From Sphaerisporangium rufum (GTDB taxonomy: Bacteria > Actinomycetota > Actinomycetes > Streptosporangiales > Streptosporangiaceae): a stretch of 64,000 bases of DNA. The translations under genes were made by a program, and so were the position numbers. Position 1 is the first letter of the stretch. The number at the start of each line of letters is the position of its first letter. The stretch spans positions 1-64,000 of the forward strand of contig NZ_BOOU01000041.1 in the NCBI RefSeq assembly GCF_016863395.1. Reading direction: 5' to 3'. The notes under the pieces were generated by a model, which searched no databases, was not told the origin of the DNA, and saw only the letters and a program-made list of their open reading frames with translations. Shown piece by piece: positions 16,535 to 26,284 of the stretch.

Positions 16535-16573
16535 GTTACTAACATCGATGTTACTAACGTTGATGTTAGTAAC
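16535..16573. promoter_or_regulatory. three palindromes GTTA[CG]TAAC at exact 15-bp spacing
   Basis: GTTACTAAC at 16535, GTTACTAAC at 16550 and GTTAGTAAC at 16565. Each is a 9-bp palindrome, with 6-bp spacers ATCGAT and GTTGAT; the outer 12 bp of copies 2 and 3 also form a larger inverted repeat. Strikingly AT-rich for this genome. It resembles a cooperative operator array or a transferred control region. It lies 255 bp upstream of the hydrolase start. Confidence 0.65.
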
Positions 16574-16827
16574 ATCAACGGGCGCGACCCTCGGGCCCTC
16601 GTCGGGTGACCGACCGGCTCACTCGGGCCGTCCTGGTGGTTTCGAGGTGGTGCGCGAGCCGAGCCCGGGGTACCACTCAACCACCGGGCGCATCTGCGCG
16701 AATCTCGTGCTCCGGCCGGCGGACGAAGTCCATGGCCCGCGTCCAGGCCGTGGCGGCCGGCCTGACCTCGTTGCCGGCGAGTGCCCGGTTCACGATCATC
16801 GACCGCGCGATCAGCGAAGGAACCGAT

Positions 16828-17658
16828 ATGAGCACTGTGACCACGCCGGACGGCACCACCATCTTCTACAAGGACTGGGGTCCCCGGGACGCGCGGCCGA
16901 TCGTCTTCCACCACGGCTGGCCGCTCAGCTCCGACGACTGGGACGCCCAGTTGCTGTACTTCCTCGACAAGGGATACCGCGTCATCGCGCATGACCGCCG
17001 GGGGCACGGACGGTCGGGCCAGCCGGCGACCGGCCACGAGATGGACACCTACGCCGCCGACGTCAGCGTGCTGACCGGCGTGCTGGATCTTCAGGGCGCG
17101 GTGCACGTCGGGCACTCCACCGGCGGCGGCGAGGTCGCGCGGTATGTGGCGCGGGCCGAGCCCGGCCGGGTCGCCAAGGCCGTGCTCGTCGCGGCCGTGC
17201 CCCCGGTCATGGTGAAGAAGGACTCCAACCCCGAGGGCACCCCGATCGAGGTGTTCGACGGATTCCGCGCCGCCCTCGCCGCCAACCGGGCCCAGTTCTT
17301 CATCGACGTCCCGGCCGGGCCGTTCTACGGGTTCAACCGGCCCGGGGCCGAGGTGTCCCAGGGGCTGATCGACCGGTGGTGGTGGCAGGGGATGATGGGG
17401 GCGGCCAACGCCCACTACGAGTGCATCAAGGCCTTCTCCGAGACCGACTTCACCGAGGACCTCAAGAAGATCGACGTCCCCGTCCTGGTGATGCACGGCA
17501 CCGACGACCAGGTCGTCCCGTACGCCGACTCGGCCCCGAAGTCCGTCGAACTGCTCAAAAACGGCACGCTCAAGACCTACGAGGGCTATCCGCACGGCAT
17601 GCTGTCGACCCACCCCGAGGTCCTCAACGCCGACATCCTCGCCTTCGTCCAGGAGTAG
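16828..17658 (+). CDS. alpha/beta hydrolase, non-heme chloroperoxidase/arylesterase type
   Basis: 276 aa from ATG 16828 (GAAGGA 8 nt upstream). Motifs: oxyanion loop HHGWPLSSDDWD (28-39), nucleophile elbow GHSTGG with Ser97, acid in HGTDDQVVP near 226 and His in YPHGM near 255. Close to the cofactor-free haloperoxidase/esterase family, whose natural reaction is usually ester or perhydrolysis chemistry in the cytosol. A long leader and AT-rich array precede it. Flanking diverged repeats (16421-16492 and 17729-17804) suggest the gene was inserted or duplicated with them. Substrate unknown. Confidence 0.9.
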   Translation: MSTVTTPDGTTIFYKDWGPRDARPIVFHHGWPLSSDDWDAQLLYFLDKGYRVIAHDRRGHGRSGQPATGHEMDTYAADVSVLTGVLDLQGAVHVGHSTGGGEVARYVARAEPGRVAKAVLVAAVPPVMVKKDSNPEGTPIEVFDGFRAALAANRAQFFIDVPAGPFYGFNRPGAEVSQGLIDRWWWQGMMGAANAHYECIKAFSETDFTEDLKKIDVPVLVMHGTDDQVVPYADSAPKSVELLKNGTLKTYEGYPHGMLSTHPEVLNADILAFVQE

Positions 17659-17675
17659 TCCCCTCCGGCTCGTCC

Positions 17676-17705
17676 GGCCCGGCCACCTCGGGAGGTGGGC
17701 GGGCC
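17676..17705. terminator. hairpin after hydrolase gene
   Basis: 14-bp arms GGCCCGGCCACCTC and GAGGTGGGCGGGCC with one mismatch, separated by two bases, 18 bp after the hydrolase stop. Confidence 0.6.
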
Positions 17706-17728
17706 GCCGCTTCACGGTCCGCCCGCCG

Positions 17729-17804
17729 CGGCCAGGCGTCCGGCAGGTCGTCCGGGCCGTGGCCGGCGTCGAGTTCCGACAGCCGGCTCCGCCACGCGGG
17801 ACCG
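17729..17804 (-). repeat. diverged copy B of segment at 16421-16492
   Basis: Shares about three quarters of its bases with 16421-16492 in the same orientation, starting GCGGCCAGGCG and continuing through a CAGGTCG[CT]CCGG core. The two copies bracket the alpha/beta hydrolase gene. Minus-strand reading gives related peptides in both. Probably remnants of a duplicated gene end. Confidence 0.55.
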
Positions 17805-17843
17805 CCCGGACCGGAACAGGTCGTCCTCGACTCGCATCCGGTC

Positions 17844-17874
17844 TTGACCCTGACACGGCGTGAGGCGCTACCAA
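17844..17874 (+). promoter_or_regulatory. MerR-type promoter with 19-bp spacer
   Basis: -35 TTGACC (17844-17849) and -10 TACCAA (17869-17874) are separated by 19 bp, the long spacer typical of promoters that MerR proteins untwist. An imperfect dyad (CCTgACaC / GcGTgAGG) fills the spacer. The -10 overlaps the first possible ATG (17874), implying a leaderless transcript starting by ATG 17883. Confidence 0.7.
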
Positions 17875-17882
17875 TGGTCACC

Positions 17883-18683
17883 ATGAAAATCGGGGACTTC
17901 GCCCGGCTGGGCCAGGTGTCGGTGCGGATGCTGCGGCACTACGACGCCATCGGTCTGCTCCGGCCCGCGCAGGTGGACGCCGCGAGCGGCTACCGCGACT
18001 ACGCCCCGGACCAGCTGGCGAGGTTGCACCGGATCGTCGCGCTGAAGGACCTCGGCCTGACCCTCGGGCAGATCGAGCGGATCCTCGGCGACCGGCTCGA
18101 CCCGACCGAGCTGCGCGGCATGCTGCGGCTGCGTCGCAGCCAGCTGGCCGTCGAGGTCGAGCGGGCACGGTCCGCGCTGGCCTCGGTCGAGCACCGTCTC
18201 CACCTCATCGAACAGGAGTCCGCCATGCCGCAGACCGAGTACGTCACCAAGACCCTGCCCCCACGCCGGCTCGCCGGCCTGCGCGCGGTGGTCCCGGAGG
18301 ACCAGAACGCCGCGGAGGTCGTCGAGCCGCTCTTCGAGCGGGCCGCGCAGGCGATCGACGCCGCGGGGGCCTGCCCTCAGACCGGTGTCTCCGTCTGGGA
18401 CGGCCATGACGAAGGGATGTCCGTGCTGTGCGGTTACGACTTCACCGGCGGGTCGGTGCCCGGTCTGGAGGTCATCGATCTGCCCGAGGTGGCCGCCGCG
18501 GTCTGCGCCGTCCATCTCGGCGCGATGGAGGGCATCGCGGCGACCTGGGCCGGCCTGCACGCGTGGCTGACCGCCAACGGCCAGGCCCCCGCCGGTCCCT
18601 GTCGTGAGGTCCACGTCGAGGCCAAGGGCACCGACCAGTCGGACTGGGTCACCGAGCTGCAGCAACCCGTCCACCCGGCCTGA
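17883..18683 (+). CDS. MerR-family regulator with GyrI-like effector domain
   Basis: 266 aa from ATG 17883, chosen because the upstream ATG (17874) lies inside the -10 box. N-terminal MerR winged HTH at 1-70 (MKIGDFARLGQVSVRMLRHY), dimerisation coiled coil at about 75-115, then a GyrI-like/AraC-E-bind domain at about 120-265 that usually binds cationic drugs or hydrophobic compounds (as in BltR/TipA-type activators). It is probably autoactivated from its own 19-bp-spacer promoter. No efflux gene is adjacent, so its other targets are unknown. Confidence 0.88.
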   Translation: MKIGDFARLGQVSVRMLRHYDAIGLLRPAQVDAASGYRDYAPDQLARLHRIVALKDLGLTLGQIERILGDRLDPTELRGMLRLRRSQLAVEVERARSALASVEHRLHLIEQESAMPQTEYVTKTLPPRRLAGLRAVVPEDQNAAEVVEPLFERAAQAIDAAGACPQTGVSVWDGHDEGMSVLCGYDFTGGSVPGLEVIDLPEVAAAVCAVHLGAMEGIAATWAGLHAWLTANGQAPAGPCREVHVEAKGTDQSDWVTELQQPVHPA

Positions 18684-18794
18684 CCCCCGCGGCGCCCGCA
18701 CCGGACGCCGCCGGACCCGAGCGGCCGGCGGAGATGGCGATGCCGAGCGGGTGGCCGGCCGGCCGGGCGATGACCGCGCGCGGACGACGCCGGT

Positions 18795-19871
<1,077 letters not shown>

Positions 19872-19972
19872 GTCTGCCGAGTTTACGGGGCGCGTGCCGC
19901 GGATCGGACACGCGCGACGGACTCGGAGGCCCACGGCGGGCCCCGGGGACTGGAATCATGCGGGAGGTGGAC

Positions 19973-21418
19973 GTGACGACACTGGCCTTCCAGCTGCTGG
20001 CCGGGCTGGCCGCCGGCCTGGTGATCGGCTTCGCGCTCGGCCGGTCCCGGGCGGCGGCGGCCGAGAGCCGGGCGGCGCTGGCCGAGGCGCGGGCGGCGGC
20101 GGCCGAGGAGAAGGTCGCCTATGTCGAGGAGCAGATGGCCCAGCGGTTCCAGTCGCTGTCCAACCGGGCGCTGGACGTCAACAACCTGCGCTTCCTGGAG
20201 CTGGCCGAGAGCCGGCTGGCGGCGGTGCGCGCGGACGCGGCCGGCGACCTGGAACAGCGCCGGCAGGCGGTGGAGAACCTGGTCGGCCCGCTGCGCGAGA
20301 CCCTCGACCGGTTGCAGGAGCGGCTGCGGGAGAGCGAGACCGGGCAGCGGGTCGCCCAGGCGGAGCTGGGCAAGCAGATGGAGTTCGTCCGGCAGAGCTC
20401 CGAGCAGCTCAAGGCCCAGACCGGGGCGCTGGTGCGGGCGCTGCGCCGGCCCGAGGCCCGGGGCCGGTGGGGCGAGCTGCAGCTGCGGCGGGTCGCGGAG
20501 ATCGCCGGGATGGCCCGGTTCTGCGACTTCGACGAGCAGGCGAGCGCGGCCACCGCGGACGGCGTGCTGCGGCCGGACATGGTGGTCCGGCTGGCCGGTG
20601 GCAAGAACATCGTGGTCGACTCCAAGGTGTCGCTGGCCGCCTACCTGGCCGCCGCCGAGGCCGGCGAGGCCGAGATGCAGCAGGACCGGCTGGACGCGCA
20701 CGCCCGCCACCTGCGCGAGCACGTCGACCGGCTGGCCGCCAAGTCGTACTGGCAGGCGTTCTCGCCGGCGCCGGAGTTCGTGGTGCTGTTCATCCCGGGC
20801 GAGGCGTTCCTGGCCCCGGCGCTGGAGCGCGACCCGGCGCTGCTGGAGCACGCCATGGGCCGGCGGGTGCACATCGCCACCCCGACCACGCTGATCACCA
20901 TGCTGCGCACCGCCCAGTACGCCTGGCAGCAGGAGGCGCTGAGCGCCAACGCGCGCGCGGTGTTCGACCTGGGCAAGGAGCTGTACGAGCGGCTCGGCGC
21001 GCTCGGCCGCAACGTCGATGCGGTGGGCAAGGCGCTCGGCCGCGCGGTCGTCGCCTACAACAAGACGGTCGGCTCGCTGGAGAGCCGGGTTCTGGTGAGC
21101 GCCCGGCGGCTGAACGACCTGGGCGTGGTGGACGGGGACCTCCCCCAGCCGGAGCTGGTCGAGGACCAGCCCCGCCGGCCGTCCATGCCCGAGCTGCTGG
21201 ACGGCCCGGCCCCCGACGGCCTTGATCAGACGGACGTGGCCCAGATCTCCGGGACTCGGGAGGCGCCCGTGCCGGGCGATCCGGACGGCGATCCGGACGG
21301 CGATCCGGACGGCGATCCGGAGCCGGTAGCAGAGGTCGGGCAAGCGCCCGGTGAAGAGACGGCAAGCTCGTTCCCCGGGCCTCGCCTGAACGGTAAGTTG
21401 GCGCGAGACTTGTCGTAG
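19973..21418 (+). CDS. rmuC: DNA recombination protein RmuC
   Basis: 481 aa from GTG 19973, which has GGGAGG 5 nt before it; ATG 19958 is the in-frame alternative. N-terminal transmembrane helix (about 3-23), an Ala/Glu/Arg coiled coil to about 135, then the RmuC core with RGRWGELQLRRVAEIAGM, VDSKVSLAAYL and FVVLFIPGEAFLAPAL, a restriction-nuclease-like fold. RmuC limits inversions at short inverted repeats. The C-terminal 90 residues are a non-conserved tail with four tandem GDPD/DGDP units encoded by a 12-bp repeat. Confidence 0.92.
   Translation: MTTLAFQLLAGLAAGLVIGFALGRSRAAAAESRAALAEARAAAAEEKVAYVEEQMAQRFQSLSNRALDVNNLRFLELAESRLAAVRADAAGDLEQRRQAVENLVGPLRETLDRLQERLRESETGQRVAQAELGKQMEFVRQSSEQLKAQTGALVRALRRPEARGRWGELQLRRVAEIAGMARFCDFDEQASAATADGVLRPDMVVRLAGGKNIVVDSKVSLAAYLAAAEAGEAEMQQDRLDAHARHLREHVDRLAAKSYWQAFSPAPEFVVLFIPGEAFLAPALERDPALLEHAMGRRVHIATPTTLITMLRTAQYAWQQEALSANARAVFDLGKELYERLGALGRNVDAVGKALGRAVVAYNKTVGSLESRVLVSARRLNDLGVVDGDLPQPELVEDQPRRPSMPELLDGPAPDGLDQTDVAQISGTREAPVPGDPDGDPDGDPDGDPEPVAEVGQAPGEETASSFPGPRLNGKLARDLS
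21275..21322. repeat. in-frame 4 x 12-bp repeat inside rmuC
   Basis: Four head-to-tail copies of GGCGATCCGGAC (last ends in G), coding repeated Gly-Asp-Pro-Asp in the disordered tail of RmuC. Copy number could vary by slippage without a frameshift. Confidence 0.85.
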
Positions 21419-21467
21419 GGCCGGCCGCCGGCCGCGATACCGGCGACCGGGGCCGGAGGGGGCGACA

Positions 21468-22307
21468 GTGGCGACACAGGAGCGAGTGCGACCAGGACTG
21501 CGGCTGACCGCCCGGGGCGCCGCGGCGCTCATTCTGGTGGTCACCATCGCGGCCGAGATCACCGGGGTCGCGATGATCATCGGGCTGGTGTTCTGCGGCG
21601 CCTGCCTGGGCGCCGTCCTGCTGGTCCAGCACCGCGACCTGCTGGCCCTGGTGGTCACCCCACCCGTGATCTTCTTCGCCGCCACCCTGGTCAGCGCGCT
21701 GACGGGCGCCCTGGGCGCGCCGTCGCTGGTACAGGCGCTCGGGCTGGGCCTGGTCACCGGCCTGTCGGCCGGTGCCCCGTGGCTGTTCGGTGGCTCGGCT
21801 CTGGTGCTGGCGGTGGCGTGGTTCCGCGGGCTGCCGGCCAACGTCCGCGAGATACGGGCCGAGGTGCGGGCGAGCCGGGCGGCCGCGCGGCCCGACGCGG
21901 CCGCCGCCCCGGCGGGAGCGCCGGACACCGGTGCAGCCGCCGGTGCGGCGCCGCCGCCCGGCCGGCCGGGCGGCGCTGCGCCAGGACCCGGAAGGCCGCG
22001 CGGCGGGACGGCGAGACCCGGGAAGGCCAGGGGCGTGGCAGGCGAAACGCCGGGCGGCGGCGGGACACCGGCGCCCGGAAGGGCCGGCGGCGTGGCCTCG
22101 GGCTCCGCGAGGCCCGGCGGGGATGGCGTCCCGGCCGCGGGGCCGGAGGGCGCCACCCGTCCGGTGCCCCGCGAGCGGGAGGCGAAGGGCCCGGGCGGGC
22201 GGCGGGGTGCCCGGCGGCGGCCGGCGGCCGGGTCCGGTTACGCTCCCGAGCCGGAGGGCTACTTCGAACCCCGGGTGTACGGCTCGCCCCGCGAGCCCAC
22301 GGACTGA
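21468..22307 (+). CDS. DUF6542-domain membrane protein
   Basis: 279 aa from GTG 21468 (GGAGGGGGCGACA upstream). The N-terminal about 125 residues form four transmembrane helices (LTARGAAALILVVTIAAEITG starts the first), as in the DUF6542 family found next to ispH in many actinobacteria. The C-terminal 150 residues are Pro/Gly/Arg/Ala-rich and of low complexity, ending in acidic/aromatic residues (EGYFEPRVYGSP). Co-directional with rmuC (49 bp) and convergent with ispH. Function unknown. Confidence 0.8.
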   Translation: MATQERVRPGLRLTARGAAALILVVTIAAEITGVAMIIGLVFCGACLGAVLLVQHRDLLALVVTPPVIFFAATLVSALTGALGAPSLVQALGLGLVTGLSAGAPWLFGGSALVLAVAWFRGLPANVREIRAEVRASRAAARPDAAAAPAGAPDTGAAAGAAPPPGRPGGAAPGPGRPRGGTARPGKARGVAGETPGGGGTPAPGRAGGVASGSARPGGDGVPAAGPEGATRPVPREREAKGPGGRRGARRRPAAGSGYAPEPEGYFEPRVYGSPREPTD

Positions 22308-22344
22308 CCCGGCGCCGGCGCGCCGGGCGGCGGTGCCGGGCGGA

Positions 22345-23316
22345 TCAGCGGGCGGCGGGGCGCAGGTCGCGGCGCAGCTCGTGCGGGAGCGCGAAGCGGA
22401 CGTTCTCCGGAACGGACTCGACCTCGCGCACATCGGCGAAGCCGCGCTCGGCGAGGTAGGCCAGCACGCCGTCGACCAGCTCCTCGGGCACCGAGGCGCC
22501 GCTGGTGACGCCGACCGTGGCGACCCCCGCCAGCCACCCGTCGTCGACGAAGGAGGCGTCGTCCACCAGGTACGCGGCGTCGGCGCCGGCGTCCTTGGCG
22601 ACCTCGACCAGCCGCTTGGAGTTGGAGGAGTTGGTGGAGCCGACCACGATGACCAGCTCGGCCTCGCGGGCGATCTCCTTCACGGCCACCTGGCGGTTCT
22701 GCGTGGCGTAGCAGATATCGTCGCTCGGCGGGTCGAGGAGGTTGGGGAACCGCTCCTTCAGCCGGGCGACGGTCTCGTTGGTCTCATCCACCGACAGGGT
22801 GGTCTGCGACAGCCAGACGAGCCGGTCGGGGTCGCGCACCTGGACGGAGTCGGCACCGGCCACCCCGTCCACCAGCTGGACGTGGTCGGGTGCCTCGCCG
22901 GCGGTGCCCTCGACCTCCTCGTGGCCCTCGTGGCCGATGAGCAGGATGTCGTAGTCACGGGCCGCGAACCGCTTGGCCTCGTTGTGCACCTTGGTGACCA
23001 GCGGGCAGGTGGCGTCGATGGTCTTCAGCGAGCGCCGGGCGGCCTGCTCGTGCACGGCCGGGGCGACCCCGTGCGCCGAGAAGACGACGATCGCGCCCTC
23101 CGGCACCTCGTCGGTCTCCGACACGAAGATCGCGCCGCGCTCCTCGAGGGTTCTGACCACGTGGGTGTTGTGCACGATCTGCTTGCGCACGTAGATCGGC
23201 GCGCCGTAGAGCTCCAGCGCCTTCTCGACCGCCTCGACGGCGCGGTCGACGCCCGCGCAGTAACCACGCGGCTTGGCGACCAGGACACGACGGGCCGGGA
23301 GGGTCTCGGAAACCAT
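22345..23316 (-). CDS. ispH: 4-hydroxy-3-methylbut-2-enyl diphosphate reductase
   Basis: 323 aa from ATG 23316 (GAGGAC upstream; the open frame to 23445 is not conserved). Three cluster cysteines: GYCAGV (Cys20), DATCPLV (about 103) and DDICYATQ (about 201). Also [18 protein letters not shown] and the substrate motif TNSSNSKRL near 230-238. Last enzyme of the MEP isoprenoid pathway, converting HMBPP to IPP and DMAPP with a [4Fe-4S] cluster. Divergent from the Ala/Pro-rich gene. Confidence 0.96.
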   Translation of the reverse strand: MVSETLPARRVLVAKPRGYCAGVDRAVEAVEKALELYGAPIYVRKQIVHNTHVVRTLEERGAIFVSETDEVPEGAIVVFSAHGVAPAVHEQAARRSLKTIDATCPLVTKVHNEAKRFAARDYDILLIGHEGHEEVEGTAGEAPDHVQLVDGVAGADSVQVRDPDRLVWLSQTTLSVDETNETVARLKERFPNLLDPPSDDICYATQNRQVAVKEIAREAELVIVVGSTNSSNSKRLVEVAKDAGADAAYLVDDASFVDDGWLAGVATVGVTSGASVPEELVDGVLAYLAERGFADVREVESVPENVRFALPHELRRDLRPAAR

Positions 23317-23502
23317 GTCCTCATGGTATGTGCTCCGCGGATCCCTACTGCCGCGGACCGCCGAGTTCCACCGGCCCGCCCTGTTTTTCTGCTTTCCTAT
23401 GCTTGAAGGGGCGTGCGACGGTGTCCCGTCCGCCCTCGACCTCATGCGGCACAGTCCGAAACACGACTGGTCGTCCGGAAATCAGACCCCTTAGGAGCCG
23501 GC

Positions 23503-24903
23503 ATGTCAGTCAGTGACATCGTCCGTAGCCTCACCAAGAACGTCCGGCCGGGTGAGCTGAAGGACAAGGCCAAGGACCTCCCCCTCAACGTGCTGCAGAC
23601 GGCGCTCGGCGGAGTCGGCCAGGCGCTCATGCTGAGCGACCGCATCCGCTCGGGCATCAAGCGGATGTTCCGCGACGAGCGCGAGGAGGAGGCCGCCGAC
23701 GCCGCGCGGCCGGTCGTGGTGACCGAACCGGACGAGCGTGAGGAGGCCCGCGACGAGCCGGCCGCCAAGCCGGCCCGGCGCGAGCCGGTGATCTTCCGCC
23801 CGGCCGCCGCTCCGGACGGGCTGAACGGGTCCTCGGGCACCGCGCAGGCCTCGGGAGCGGGCGCGGCGCCGGCGGCGAAGCCCGCACCCTCCCCCGAGCC
23901 GGCGCCGGCCGCCGAGACCCCGAAGCCGGCCGCCGGACCGGCCAAGGCCGGCGCCACCGCCGCCGAGCCGGCCGCCGAGCCGCCCGCGCCGGTGGACGAG
24001 GTCGCGGCTCCGGCGCGTCCGGCGGCCGGGTCCGCCGCGGCCGCGAAGCCCGCCGAGCCCGAGACCGCCGCCGCCGAGCCGGCGAAGCCCGCCGAGCCCG
24101 AGGCCGCCGCCGCTCATCCGGTCGCCGAGCCGGCGAAGCCGGTCGTCGAGCCGGCGAAGCCGGTCGCGGAGGCTCCCGCGCCGGTGGCCGAGGCCCCGAA
24201 GCCGGTCGCCGAACCCATCAAGCCCACCGAGACCGCCGAGCCGGTCGCCGGCCCCGCCGCGGCGCCCGCCAAGCCGGCCGCGCGCGCCCGCAAGCCGAAG
24301 ACCGCCGCGACGACCGGCCCGGCCGCCAAGCCGAAGGCCGCGGCGAAGCCGAAGGCCGCGGCCGCCGGGACCGGCACCAGGTCCGCGGCCACGACCGAGG
24401 CCGCGACCACGACCGAGAGTGCCGCGGCGGGGAGCACCAAGGGCGAAGGCGTCCCGACCGAGGGCGCCAAGGGCGAAGGCGCCAAGGGCAAGGCCGGCAC
24501 CGGGACCGCCAGGCGCCGGACCACCCGCGCCGCCACCCCCACCACCGCCGCCACCGCCAAGCCCGCCGCCAAGCCCGCCACCGCGCCGGCCGCCGGAGCC
24601 GCCGCGGCCGGGACGGCGACGGCCGGGGCCGGCGAGGGGAAGCTGGCCGACGCGCTGCGCGCCGCACCGCCCACCGCGGCCGGAGTCGCGGATGCGGACT
24701 CCCCGGCGGGCACCGCCGCCACCCTGGCCGAGCCGCTGCCGGGCTATTCGGAGCTGACCGTGGCCTCGCTGCGGGCCCGGATGCGCGGCAAGTCCGCCGA
24801 CCAGCTCCGCGCCATGATCGACTACGAGCGCGGCACCTCGGCGCGCGACGACGTCATGCAGATGTACGCCCGGCGGCTGGCCAAGATGGAGACCGGCGAG
24901 TGA
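23503..24903 (+). CDS. Ala/Pro-rich protein with conserved ends, ispH-xseA locus
   Basis: 466 aa from ATG 23503 with TTAGGAG 7 nt upstream. About 60 conserved N-terminal residues (an amphipathic region MSVSDIVRSLTKNVRPGELK and a hydrophobic stretch PLNVLQTALGGVGQAL), then about 340 residues of Ala/Pro/Glu/Lys repeats (EPAKP, AEAPKPVAE, late KGEGAKGK), then a conserved C-terminal helical domain of about 50 residues beginning LPGYSELTVASLRARM. A protein at this position is common in actinobacteria and some are described as lipid-droplet-associated. The basic Ala/Lys/Pro middle resembles histone-like or HBHA-type tails. Function uncertain. Confidence 0.75.
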   Translation: MSVSDIVRSLTKNVRPGELKDKAKDLPLNVLQTALGGVGQALMLSDRIRSGIKRMFRDEREEEAADAARPVVVTEPDEREEARDEPAAKPARREPVIFRPAAAPDGLNGSSGTAQASGAGAAPAAKPAPSPEPAPAAETPKPAAGPAKAGATAAEPAAEPPAPVDEVAAPARPAAGSAAAAKPAEPETAAAEPAKPAEPEAAAAHPVAEPAKPVVEPAKPVAEAPAPVAEAPKPVAEPIKPTETAEPVAGPAAAPAKPAARARKPKTAATTGPAAKPKAAAKPKAAAAGTGTRSAATTEAATTTESAAAGSTKGEGVPTEGAKGEGAKGKAGTGTARRRTTRAATPTTAATAKPAAKPATAPAAGAAAAGTATAGAGEGKLADALRAAPPTAAGVADADSPAGTAATLAEPLPGYSELTVASLRARMRGKSADQLRAMIDYERGTSARDDVMQMYARRLAKMETGE

Positions 24904-24932
24904 ATCCGCGCCGCCCGGCCGCCGGCCACCCG

Positions 24933-25014
24933 GCCAGGCCGGGCGACACGGCCAGGCCGGGCGACACGGCCAGGCCGGGCGACACGGCCAGGCCGGGCGA
25001 CACGGCCAGGCCGG
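24933..25014. repeat. 4.6 x 18-bp tandem repeat before xseA
   Basis: Four identical copies of GCCAGGCCGGGCGACACG (from 24933, 24951, 24969 and 24987) and a partial fifth, ending 22 bp before the xseA start. Identical copies indicate recent expansion. They fill the space where the xseA leader or promoter must lie. Confidence 0.9.
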
Positions 25015-25036
25015 TGATGGTTTGTAGGCTGCCCGC

Positions 25037-26251
25037 ATGACGGCGAAGACCTCACCGGAGCAGCCGCTGCCGATCCGCTCGGTGCTGCAGATGGTGGCCC
25101 AGTGGATCGGCAAGCTCGGCACCGTCTGGGCCGAGGGGCAGATCACCGAGCTGTCCTCCCGGGGCGGCACGGTCTTCCTCACCCTGCGCGACCCGGTCGC
25201 CAACGTGTCCGCCCGGGTCACCTGCCCGCGCGGGGTGTACGAGGCGACCGTCCCCCGTCCGGTGGACGGAGCGCGGGTCGTCGTGCTGATCAAGCCGGAC
25301 TTCTGGGTCAACCGGGGGTCGTTCGCCTTCACCGCGCTGGAGATGCGCCCGGTGGGCGTCGGCGAGCTGCTGGCCCGGCTGGAGCGGCTGCGCCAGGTGA
25401 TCGTGGCCGAAGGGCTGGCGAACGCCGAGCGCAAGCGCCGCCTGCCGTTCCTGCCCGGCACCATCGGGCTGATCTGCGGCCGCGACTCGGCGGCCGAGCG
25501 CGACGTGCTGGAGAACGCCCGCCGCCGCTGGCCGGCGGTCCGCTTCAAGGTGGAGCCGGTGGCCGTGCAGGGGCCGTACGCGGTGGGCGAGGTGACCGAG
25601 GCGCTGCGCAAGTTCGACGCGGACGGCGAGGTCGAGGTGATCGTGATCGCGCGGGGCGGCGGGTCGCTGGAGGACCTGCTGCCGTTCTCCGACGAGTCTC
25701 TGGTGCGGGCGGTGGTGGCCTGCCGCACCCCGGTGGTCAGCGCGATCGGGCACGAGCAGGACAGCCCGCTGCTCGACCTGGTGGCCGACGTCCGGGCCTC
25801 GACGCCCACCGACGCGGCCAAGAAGGTGGTGCCGGACGTCGGCGAGCAGCTCACCCTGGTGCGCCAGCTGCGCGACCGGGGACGCCGGGTGGTCACCGGC
25901 CGGCTGGACCGCGAGGAGTCCTGGCTGGCCGCGGTGCGCTCCCGGCCGTCGCTGGCGGATCCGGTCCGCGAGGTCGAACGCCGGGCCGAGCAGGCCGAGG
26001 CGCTGCGGGACCGCGCGCGGCGCTCCCTGTCGTCCTCGCTGGACCGGGCCGAGGACTCGCTGGAGCACCTGCGCGCCCGGCTGGTGGCGCTGTCGCCCGC
26101 CGCCACCCTGGAGCGCGGGTACGCGATCGTGCAGCACCCGGCCGGGGACGTGGTGCGCCGCGCGGCCGATCTGGCGCCCGGGCAGCCGCTGACCGTGCGG
26201 TTCGCCGACGACCGGGTGCCGGTCGTGGTGTCCGAACCGCCCGCCTCCTGA
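25037..26251 (+). CDS. xseA: exodeoxyribonuclease VII large subunit
   Basis: 404 aa. N-terminal OB-fold (about 12-110, with the typical [22 protein letters not shown] opening), catalytic domain with [19 protein letters not shown] and [20 protein letters not shown] (about 195-215), [17 protein letters not shown], then a coiled coil and a C-terminal strand region with GYAIV. Shorter than E. coli XseA (456 aa), as usual in actinobacteria. With XseB it degrades single-stranded DNA in both directions. xseB follows after 154 bp containing a hairpin. Confidence 0.95.
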   Translation: MTAKTSPEQPLPIRSVLQMVAQWIGKLGTVWAEGQITELSSRGGTVFLTLRDPVANVSARVTCPRGVYEATVPRPVDGARVVVLIKPDFWVNRGSFAFTALEMRPVGVGELLARLERLRQVIVAEGLANAERKRRLPFLPGTIGLICGRDSAAERDVLENARRRWPAVRFKVEPVAVQGPYAVGEVTEALRKFDADGEVEVIVIARGGGSLEDLLPFSDESLVRAVVACRTPVVSAIGHEQDSPLLDLVADVRASTPTDAAKKVVPDVGEQLTLVRQLRDRGRRVVTGRLDREESWLAAVRSRPSLADPVREVERRAEQAEALRDRARRSLSSSLDRAEDSLEHLRARLVALSPAATLERGYAIVQHPAGDVVRRAADLAPGQPLTVRFADDRVPVVVSEPPAS

Positions 26252-26260
26252 TCGCGCCGA

Positions 26261-26284
26261 GCCTCGGGCGCCGGCCCCCGAGGC
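26261..26284 (+). terminator. hairpin after xseA
   Basis: GCCTCGGG ... CCCGAGGC stem ten bases after the xseA stop. It may reduce, not abolish, readthrough into xseB. Confidence 0.45.

Noticed and set aside
16535-16573. Replication-origin iterons
   Set aside because: No Rep gene, DnaA boxes or partition genes lie nearby; only three short copies are present.
16677-16862. 61-codon minus-strand frame as a real gene
   Set aside because: Overlaps the hydrolase start, has no RBS, and its weak likeness to hydrolase C-termini is not enough. Treated as intergenic.
22316-22340. GC-rich inverted repeat between DUF6542 and ispH as a terminator
   Set aside because: Short, imperfect repeats of CCGGCGCC type are expected often at this GC content, and no clear single stem stands out.
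24933-25014. Possible CRISPR array
   Set aside because: The 18-bp units are directly adjacent with no spacers and no cas genes nearby. They are a tandem repeat.
23506-26106. An 866-codon minus-strand open frame across the Ala/Pro-rich gene and xseA
   Set aside because: It crosses two well-supported plus-strand genes and consists of Gly/Arg/Ser low complexity created by GC bias.
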